Assembly (NCBI GenBank): GCA_017477465.1
Contig: JAFUVU010000027.1
Coordinates: 62,001-126,000, forward strand
Origin: Bacteroidales bacterium
Lineage (GTDB): Bacteria > Bacteroidota > Bacteroidia > Bacteroidales > UBA932
Length of the DNA stretch: 64,000 nucleotides
Direction: 5' to 3'
Shown piece by piece: positions 41,499 through 48,468 of this stretch (within the stretch, counting starts at the first letter, position 1; each line of letters opens with the position of its first letter). Made by a program: the position numbers and the translations under genes. Under the pieces are notes generated by a model, which was given only the letters and a program-made list of their open reading frames with translations, was not told where the DNA came from and made no database searches.

Positions 41499-44147
41499 TT
41501 AGTCGATTGTAACACCGGCATTTCCCTGGGTAAGACCTATTCCGCGCACCCAGTTTGTGCTTGAATCGCTGGCCCTGTTCGTAAAGGTTTCGGTGCTTCT
41601 TGTAGAAGTAGTGGAGAGCGTAATGTCCTTAGTGGTTGATATACTACCGCTTACTGTGCAGTTAGTAATTTTACTTCCACTTACGGAAGGCGGACAAGTG
41701 AGATTTATGCCATCAAGTTTCGCCGGAGTGGCTGCAATGTATGCATAATTATTCGACGTAAGTTTTGTAGTTACCTCGGAGCCCTCTCCCTTCACATCGT
41801 AATACTGTTTCATTCCAGCTACAAAATAACCGGTTACATTGACGGTAAAATCAGAAATTGAGAACGGACGGACGGCAAAACCTATTACACCGCCTAAGGC
41901 AAAGGCATGACGCACTTTGGTTCCTATAGTACCGCTTGTGCTCCCACCGTTTATATCAAGGTAACCTCCCCAGCCGATGAGGCCTCCTACTACAGAAGCC
42001 AAACCAGATTGGGAAGACCCGTAATTAGATCCTAATGTAGCATAATCGTATGGCGTAACATCCCCTGAATTAGTGCAATTCGTCAAGACGGCCGGGTTGC
42101 TTTCTGTGCCAAGAAGAGAGCCAGCAAGACCGCCTACATATATCTTACGATGCATCTGTTTAGCTGCAGTACCTGTTGAGGCGCCAATATAAGGCTCATA
42201 AACGTTTGTTGAAGCGTTATATGTTCCCATTTCCTTGTTTACTGTATTGTACCACCCGATTGCCTTTCCATTCACATTCCCGCTGTTGTCACAATTTCTC
42301 ATTTCTATCGACATACCATTAGTAGCGGAAGGGGTACTGAACAGGTAAGGGTAAGAAGCAGAAACGGGAGTTGCTCTTCCAAGAACGCCGCCTATGCTTG
42401 TTGCAGCACCGTTCCCAACTTTTGTGTTGTTCGCACTGGTGCCAAGGTCATGCGCTCCTATCCAATTAATCTCGCCGGCATTGTCACAGTTATTGAGAGT
42501 AACCTTGTTGGCAGCAGAACTGATTGAGGCAATAACGCCTCCCAAAGCACCGAATTTGACATAATTGGTATTATCGTCAGTGGAGGGTGTCACGGTGAGT
42601 GTTCCGTTATTGGTACAATCTTTAAGCAGAGCATCCTCTGTAAGGGATGTTCCAGCCACTATTCCGCCAACCTGACAGGCATATATTTCGTCGCAGACAT
42701 TAATATTTGCATCAATGTTACCATTGTTTACACAACCCTCAATGGCTCCTCCCTTAATCTGGCGGACTATACCACCTATGGCGATATCGGCAGCAGCGGT
42801 TGCAGTAATGCTCATATCGTTTGTCACACTGGAGATTTTGGCACCGGCAGCAAGCACATCGGCAAGGGCGCCAAGCTGAGGAGATGCACTTGCATCTATA
42901 GCACCTGCCAGCGTAAGATTCTTAACCTCACCGCCAATTGTTCCGATAAGGGCACCTGTAGCAGCTGATCTGGTAATTGTGTGATCCTGGCCGTCAAGGA
43001 CATACTTGAGGTTTTCAATCTTCGTGAGGTCAGAGGCGGAGATATCGGCCCCAAGCTTTACGGTTCCGTTCCCTACCCATTTGTAGAGATCCCAATCATT
43101 GGTTTCACCATTTACTGCAGCGGCAAAAGCATTCCAGTCTTCAGCGCTGTTGATGGTTCCGCTTTGGGGATTGTAGGTAAGGGTTTTGGTGATAAGGGTA
43201 CCCTTCTTTGTTGCAAGATTTGAACTGGCGGCAGGAATGCCGAAGGACTGGAAGTGACCTTCAGTATCCTTTACGGTAATGATAAGACCATGCTCAAAGT
43301 TATAAGAAGGAAGGGTAATAATTACGGGAGAGCCAAAATCCACTCCCTCTATGTCTGTACCTCCATTTTTCAGGCAGTTGTAAGCGATGATGGCTGTAAG
43401 CGAGCCGGGTGTAATGGAAGCGACTCCGCTACCATCAAAACTGACACGCCAGCTGCCTCCGATATTAGGCGTATCTGCAGCCTCTCCCTGACGCACATAA
43501 ATGGTCTTAATCTTGGTTCCGGAAGCAACACCAGCACCTTTTGTGAAAGTAAGCTTGAAATAGGTTGTAAGCTGCTGGAACTGAAGGCTTGTAGTCTCAC
43601 TGTATGCAGCCAGGACGGCATGGGACATGTCATAGGTGGGGTTGGTTCCACGGGCGTCAGATGAGCCGTCGACATAATTCCTGTACACCTGAGGACTGCC
43701 TGTTCCGCTGACTATGATGCTATACCTGGTATTCTCTGCATCCCACGTCCTGTTATCGGCCGACGGAGCAATAGCATAAAACGGTCCGGTAACCTCTTCA
43801 CTGAAAGAGAAACTGGCAGAGGTGAAGTCTGCACTCCTCACACCGGCAGCAGACTGTACACCGTTCACCTTAATTTTATCAGAACTGTTCCACTTGGGGA
43901 CATACTTTCCCTCATTGGGGCCGCTTGCCTCAGGCGTTGTGATGTACGTCTTGGTTTCCACTGCGTCGTTAAGAGAAGCGGAGAAAACCATGACGGCATC
44001 GGATCCGGGATTCTCTGCCGGACTGTTTCCCTCCTGTTCGTTGGCAGGAAGGTTTTCCTCTGGTGTGAAGTTGGTCTCCTTAGTGCAGGAAAAAAGCAAA
44101 CTTGCGCCGAATAAGACCGCAATTGCAATTGTTGTGTTCTTTTTCAT
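41499..44147 (-). CDS. Fimbrillin-headed beta-helix lipoprotein
   Basis: An 882-residue lipoprotein (lipobox LFSC, Cys21, followed by TKETN). The head (about 40-335) is fimbrillin-like: VETKTYITTPEASG, PKWNSSDKIKVNG, and FYAIAPSADN. The stalk (about 345-860) is a beta-helix with GLUG-like rungs, for instance VGGIVAGTSLTEDALLKDCT and VGGLAGSLLGTESNPAVLTN. It ends GNAGVTID. It is the first large gene of the locus and would be made early and in quantity. Its base composition appears slightly more A+T-rich and serine/asparagine-rich than the paralogue downstream. Role is likely adhesion or glycan capture; this is inference. Confidence 0.82.
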   Translation of the reverse strand: MKKNTTIAIAVLFGASLLFSCTKETNFTPEENLPANEQEGNSPAENPGSDAVMVFSASLNDAVETKTYITTPEASGPNEGKYVPKWNSSDKIKVNGVQSAAGVRSADFTSASFSFSEEVTGPFYAIAPSADNRTWDAENTRYSIIVSGTGSPQVYRNYVDGSSDARGTNPTYDMSHAVLAAYSETTSLQFQQLTTYFKLTFTKGAGVASGTKIKTIYVRQGEAADTPNIGGSWRVSFDGSGVASITPGSLTAIIAYNCLKNGGTDIEGVDFGSPVIITLPSYNFEHGLIITVKDTEGHFQSFGIPAASSNLATKKGTLITKTLTYNPQSGTINSAEDWNAFAAAVNGETNDWDLYKWVGNGTVKLGADISASDLTKIENLKYVLDGQDHTITRSAATGALIGTIGGEVKNLTLAGAIDASASPQLGALADVLAAGAKISSVTNDMSITATAAADIAIGGIVRQIKGGAIEGCVNNGNIDANINVCDEIYACQVGGIVAGTSLTEDALLKDCTNNGTLTVTPSTDDNTNYVKFGALGGVIASISSAANKVTLNNCDNAGEINWIGAHDLGTSANNTKVGNGAATSIGGVLGRATPVSASYPYLFSTPSATNGMSIEMRNCDNSGNVNGKAIGWYNTVNKEMGTYNASTNVYEPYIGASTGTAAKQMHRKIYVGGLAGSLLGTESNPAVLTNCTNSGDVTPYDYATLGSNYGSSQSGLASVVGGLIGWGGYLDINGGSTSGTIGTKVRHAFALGGVIGFAVRPFSISDFTVNVTGYFVAGMKQYYDVKGEGSEVTTKLTSNNYAYIAATPAKLDGINLTCPPSVSGSKITNCTVSGSISTTKDITLSTTSTRSTETFTNRASDSSTNWVRGIGLTQGNAGVTID

Positions 44148-44178
44148 ATATGATTTACTTTTTATATTTCACTTTGTG

Positions 44179-44328
44179 CTAATTAATCTCATTCCAGCCT
44201 TCGCTGTCCTCCTCTTCTTTCGTGGCAGAAATCTGTGCCCCATAATTTGAATAACATACAATAGACTCCGCGAACAGGCTTGTCACAGAGATATCCGGTT
44301 TCTTGTAAAAGTCTTTTTCCTTTTTCAT
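44179..44328 (-). CDS. Tiny peptide, member 2 of a motif-sharing family
   Basis: A 49-codon frame from ATG 44326-44328 to TAG 44179-44181, between another tiny peptide (16 nt) and the first beta-helix gene (31 nt). It begins MKKEKDFYKKPDI. The shared motif is Y8-x2-P11-D12, A20-E21-S22-I23-V24-C25, followed by Ser27. The C-terminal third is acidic with Trp45 five residues from the end. There is no signal peptide or membrane helix. I know no characterised function. The exact spacing shared with two other peptides in this locus makes a chance frame unlikely. Confidence 0.75.
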   Translation of the reverse strand: MKKEKDFYKKPDISVTSLFAESIVCYSNYGAQISATKEEEDSEGWNEIN

Positions 44329-44344
44329 ATCTCAGATTATTAAA

Positions 44345-44500
44345 TTACAAAATTATCGACCACGCATCGTCGCCGAGATCCAGCTCCGTTACAGGGTCAA
44401 TCGTCCCGACGCCTCTATCCATAAACGTGGATTGGCAGATAATGGAATTTGCCTGAAGAGAAATACTCTCTGATTCAGGGGGCAAGTATAGTGATTTCAT
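44345..44500 (-). CDS. Tiny peptide, member 1 of a motif-sharing family
   Basis: A 51-codon frame from ATG 44498-44500 to TAA 44345-44347, the first gene after the locus promoter region. It begins MKSLYLPPESESIS. The motif is Y5-x2-P8-E9, A17-N18-S19-I20-I21-C22, then Ser24; the C-terminus is acidic (LDLGDDAW) with Trp five residues from the end. Tyr-to-Cys spacing is 17, as in the other two copies. It could be a leader peptide, a secreted factor handled by an unknown route, or a precursor; the sequence does not decide. Its lead position suggests a role in expression or export of the fimbrillin-headed proteins that follow. Confidence 0.75.
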   Translation of the reverse strand: MKSLYLPPESESISLQANSIICQSTFMDRGVGTIDPVTELDLGDDAWSIIL

Positions 44501-44532
44501 ATTACGTTGTGTTTATTATTTTAGTGTCTATG

Positions 44533-44540
44533 CAAATATC
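44533..44540 (-). promoter_or_regulatory. Putative -7 box for the 17-gene locus
   Basis: The leftward strand reads GATATTTG, one mismatch from TAnnTTTG, 32 nt before the first tiny-peptide start. No clear -33 box is visible, as expected if the HTCS regulator is needed for activity. Confidence 0.45.
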
Positions 44541-44574
44541 GCCGAAACCTTCCATCAGAAATGTTAGATTTCGG

Positions 44575-44598
44575 TAAAAAAATCCCAAAAATCGGGAT
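44575..44598 (-). terminator. Intrinsic terminator after the HTCS gene
   Basis: Leftward, ATCCC (44594-44598) and GGGAT (44582-44586) form a 5-bp stem with a 7-nt loop, followed by a run of about seven T. It separates the regulator transcript from the locus it controls. Confidence 0.65.
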
Positions 44599-44606
44599 AT
44601 GGAGAA

Positions 44607-47600
44607 TTATAGGTTACTTCTGCTGCGGAACTGCTTTGGCGTAATCCCAAAACTTCCTTTGAAGCAACTGGCAAAATAAGACGGGGAACGGAAACCTGTA
44701 CGGCCAGAGATTTCAGCAATAGGAATATCCGTATTCCGTAGAAGTGCAGCGGCTTGTTTAAGACGCACGGTCATAATATACTCACTGGGAGCCATGCCAA
44801 GGAGATGCTTCATCTTCTTGAAAAGGGAAGACGTGCTCATACAAGCCTCCGCTGCAAGAGTATCCACACTCAAGGTATCATCGGCAATGTGCTCCTGCAC
44901 ATAAGCGTCAATGGTCCTGAGGAATTTTGCATCCTGAGAATCTGCAGCAAGTTCCTGATACTGAGGAACAGGAAGAGAGGCATATTTCTTTTTCAAGATT
45001 TCCCGGTTTTGGAGCAGGCTCCCGACAAGCGAAAGAAGTTCTCCCGGAGAAAATGGTTTGGAAAGATAGGCATCCGCACCGCTCGTAAGGCCTATCATCT
45101 TGGAATCAGTATCGGCCAGGGCGGTAAGTAGAACAAGCGGGATGTGGGCTGTATCGTCATGAGATTTAAGCTGACGGCACAACTGGTAGCCATCCATTAC
45201 CGGCATCATTATATCAGAAATAACACAGTCGGGTTCAATGACAGGATTGTTTTTAATAACCTCAAGCGCTTCTTCACCGTTGGTCGCGGTAAGAACGGAA
45301 TAAACCATCCCCAGCTGACGGCTTATGAACTCAAGCATTTCCTGGCTGTCTTCCACCACCAAGACGGTAGGCCTCTGCTGCGGGATATGTATATCCGGCA
45401 AAACCTTGGCTTGCTGCGGTATTTCTTCGGTCACATGAACAATGGGCAAGGAAAGGATAAACCTGTTTACAGAGGTGTCCTTATCCATTGTAAGCGCTCC
45501 GCCATGTAGTTCAGCAAGATTACGGCTGACAAACAGGCCTATTCCTGTTCCGGTCACATTGCTGCCCTCCGGGACATAACGTTCAAAGGGATGGAATATT
45601 CTTTCGCGATCATGGAGAGGTACCGAAGGGCCATCGTTTTCAAGGACAAGTCTTATTTGGGAGTTATCTGTCTGAAGGGAGATGTGCACCTGGTGCATAC
45701 CGTATTTTATGGCATTGGAAAGCAGGTTTGTAACAATCTTGTCAATGGCATTCTTGTCAACGGCAGCCAAAACAGCTTTCTCCGGCATTTCCAGGAAAAG
45801 CTTAATGGATTTTTTCGCCGCTTCAATTGAAAAACGGTCAATAGCGCTTTTCACTATGGCACAAATGTCATATTCGGCCACAGTAAGTTTTATGCCGCTG
45901 TTTTCCAATTTTCTGAAATCCAGAAGCTCGTCAAGCAGAGTATTCAGTTTTTCAGCGTTCCTGCTCACAACTTCAAGGTCCTCCACAACAGTTTTATCGG
46001 CAGAGTGTAAAAGTTTGGTCTGAAGCGTCTCTACCGGAGCCATCACAAGAGTTAGTGGCGTTCGGATTTCGTGTGCAATCGTAGTAAGGAATTCCACCTT
46101 GGATGCATAAAGACGCTTCTCCCTCTCCGCATCACGACGCTCGGCCTCGAAAGAAGCCTTACGAAAAGCCCTTTTCTGGGCATTTCTCATGATGAGAAAA
46201 ACTCCGGCGACAAAAGTGAGAACATACAGGATAATGGCCAGTGGAGATGCCAATGCCGGAGGGTCCACAATAATCCCCATCTCCCTGTTCCCTACAATTT
46301 CACCGCTGCTTCGGCCTACTTCCCTCACGGAAAGACGGTAGTGCCCGGGACGGAGACTTGTGACGGTAATGTGCCCACTTTCCACCGGGTGCCATCGAGG
46401 GCTTGAAGTCCCTTCAAGCATGAACTCCAACTTTGTAGTGCAGGGAATGGAATAATCCATCTGAGACACTTTGAGAACGAATGTGTTCTCGCTAGCCTTT
46501 AATCTAATCGTTTTCCGACCGTCTATATCAAGCAGATTATCCCTAATAACTCTCCTTTCACTTTTCCCAAGTTGGGAAGGAAGTGAGAAACCTGTAAAGA
46601 CAATCCTGCTCTTCCCGGGATGAATTCTTCTAACCGCAACAGGATCCAGGCATATCAGTTTTTCCTGATTGCCGACATACATTATCCTGTCAAAACACTT
46701 TATAACAGAAAACTCTGCCTGTGAGATTTTTATCCCGTCAAACCAAGAATAAAAAGCAGTTCCCCCATTTTGAGGGTCAAGGAATGCAAAACCGCGAGGC
46801 GTTGTCATCCAGAGTCCCCCGGAAGAATCTGAGGTAATGCCGATAATGCGCTGGCAGGTTTCTCCGTCAAATTCTGAATAGACGAGCGTCTCACCAGTTT
46901 TCGGGTCATATCTCTCAAGACCTTCATCAGGAGAGCCTATCCACACATAGCGCCCGTCCGGATAAATGGCCGAAGTGCGCATGACCACACCGGACGAGTC
47001 CGTAAGATGGGTCCAGCGCCCGTATTCCTCCTTCCAAACTCCAGCAAAGGAAGACGCTACCCAAACGCGGCCATCTTTGTCTATGGCCATATCTTTGACA
47101 GGAGTTCTCACATACTCCACCCTTTGGGAACGTCCACTTTCAAGGTCGAGTTTCTGAAGCCAGCCGCCGGCATATACATTCTTTTGGCCAAGAGCCATAA
47201 GGCAAGTTAAATCAGGCTGAACTCCGGTATACTTCTTTGTTATGCCTTTTTCCGGGTCATAAAGAAGAAGCGGAGAGGTCGGATACGGAGTAGCGACAAG
47301 AATTCCTTCTTCACAAACAGCCAGCGAAGAAATTTCATTAACCCCCAATGAGATTGACTCCAATGTTCTCTGTTGAGGGTTATAACGTAACAGGCCGTCT
47401 TCCCGTGTCCCAACCCAGACAGAACCGTCAAGCCCCTTGGAGAGGGCACTTACCGAAATGCCGGAGGCAATTTCCATATAGGAAAAGGTATTCGGGATAA
47501 GTCTGAATACTCCATGTCCGTTAGTTCCTATCCAATAGCCGCCCGTGCTGTCTTTGAACACAGATGTTGCTTCTATGCCCGTTAATAGTCGTCCCTCAGT

Positions 47601-48458
47601 CATATTACGGCTGAAAGCGCGCCGGACTCCATTATCGAATATCCTTACCCCTGAAGTGGAAGCTATGAAAAAACCTCCACCCTGAGACGGTCCGCATGAA
47701 CGTATGTCCTCGCAGTCGTAGTGATTGAACTCTCCGCTTCTGACATCATAGGTATAAACTCCCTGTCCCGAGCCTTCTGCCCTTGAAAGAAGTACCCCGT
47801 CCAGATAACTGAAACGAGTTATTCCACGCTGATATAGGGGGCTTTTGTCATAAGGGACAACGTTCTCAAGCGTTGTTGAACCAATATTGCAACGGTATAT
47901 GGCCCCTACTCCGTTTAAGAACCAGATTGTTTCATCACCGTCATAAGCCACATCCTCTCCAAAATGGGCGCTGGCATTATGATATGAGAACTGAAGAGTA
48001 TCACAGGCCCAAGTTGCAGGATTAATCCTGAGAAAACCTCCGTAATTGGCTGCAACCCAAAGCGCACCGTCCCGGGATTTAACGATTCTGGCCACGCCGG
48101 TTTCAGAGTAAAGCTTAATGCGCTGCTCATGAGCATTCCAGACACTTATCCCTTTATATGAGCCTATCCAAATGTTTCCCTTGTCATCTTCACAAAGAGT
48201 ACGGACATCGGCATATCCGCTTTCCCCTTCCGGGAAAGGTATATGAAGGGTTTCATAACCGTCATAACGGTCTACTCCGTCAGGGGTTCCAAACCACATA
48301 AAACCCTTGCTGTCCTGGAGAATATGGGTGACAGAAGCCGAGCATAACGGAGTTTCAGGCAGGAATGGACCCGTCAGGTACTCCTCTTGTGCCCGCGTCT
48401 GAAGCGCTGGTAAAAGTATTGCCAGAACTACCGTGTATGCTATTCTCCGGAAGGACAT
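44607..48458 (-). CDS. Hybrid two-component system regulator (HTCS)
   Basis: HTCS proteins sense an oligosaccharide in the periplasm and activate a polysaccharide locus. All parts of the 1283-residue protein are present: signal (1-23), a two-component-regulator propeller (about 28-640; repeats such as GGYWIGTNGHGVFRL), a Y_Y_Y domain (about 640-725), a membrane helix (736-757), HisKA with the phosphorylated His796 in TIAHEIRTPL, HATPase_c (NLLSNAIKYG, GTGIGLFVSRNL), a receiver with Asp1082 in VISDIMMP, and a C-terminal AraC-type HTH (about 1185-1280, GFRSPSYFASCFKGSFGITP). It lies 10 nt after the M16 protease gene and ends in a terminator just before the locus it presumably controls. Confidence 0.95.
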   Translation of the reverse strand: MSFRRIAYTVVLAILLPALQTRAQEEYLTGPFLPETPLCSASVTHILQDSKGFMWFGTPDGVDRYDGYETLHIPFPEGESGYADVRTLCEDDKGNIWIGSYKGISVWNAHEQRIKLYSETGVARIVKSRDGALWVAANYGGFLRINPATWACDTLQFSYHNASAHFGEDVAYDGDETIWFLNGVGAIYRCNIGSTTLENVVPYDKSPLYQRGITRFSYLDGVLLSRAEGSGQGVYTYDVRSGEFNHYDCEDIRSCGPSQGGGFFIASTSGVRIFDNGVRRAFSRNMTEGRLLTGIEATSVFKDSTGGYWIGTNGHGVFRLIPNTFSYMEIASGISVSALSKGLDGSVWVGTREDGLLRYNPQQRTLESISLGVNEISSLAVCEEGILVATPYPTSPLLLYDPEKGITKKYTGVQPDLTCLMALGQKNVYAGGWLQKLDLESGRSQRVEYVRTPVKDMAIDKDGRVWVASSFAGVWKEEYGRWTHLTDSSGVVMRTSAIYPDGRYVWIGSPDEGLERYDPKTGETLVYSEFDGETCQRIIGITSDSSGGLWMTTPRGFAFLDPQNGGTAFYSWFDGIKISQAEFSVIKCFDRIMYVGNQEKLICLDPVAVRRIHPGKSRIVFTGFSLPSQLGKSERRVIRDNLLDIDGRKTIRLKASENTFVLKVSQMDYSIPCTTKLEFMLEGTSSPRWHPVESGHITVTSLRPGHYRLSVREVGRSSGEIVGNREMGIIVDPPALASPLAIILYVLTFVAGVFLIMRNAQKRAFRKASFEAERRDAEREKRLYASKVEFLTTIAHEIRTPLTLVMAPVETLQTKLLHSADKTVVEDLEVVSRNAEKLNTLLDELLDFRKLENSGIKLTVAEYDICAIVKSAIDRFSIEAAKKSIKLFLEMPEKAVLAAVDKNAIDKIVTNLLSNAIKYGMHQVHISLQTDNSQIRLVLENDGPSVPLHDRERIFHPFERYVPEGSNVTGTGIGLFVSRNLAELHGGALTMDKDTSVNRFILSLPIVHVTEEIPQQAKVLPDIHIPQQRPTVLVVEDSQEMLEFISRQLGMVYSVLTATNGEEALEVIKNNPVIEPDCVISDIMMPVMDGYQLCRQLKSHDDTAHIPLVLLTALADTDSKMIGLTSGADAYLSKPFSPGELLSLVGSLLQNREILKKKYASLPVPQYQELAADSQDAKFLRTIDAYVQEHIADDTLSVDTLAAEACMSTSSLFKKMKHLLGMAPSEYIMTVRLKQAAALLRNTDIPIAEISGRTGFRSPSYFASCFKGSFGITPKQFRSRSNL

Positions 48459-48468
48459 GACAAGAGAT

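Noticed and set aside
39090..44147. Repeat arrays of CRISPR or tandem-DNA type
   Set aside because: The repeats exist at protein level as beta-helix rungs of variable length and are not conserved as DNA.
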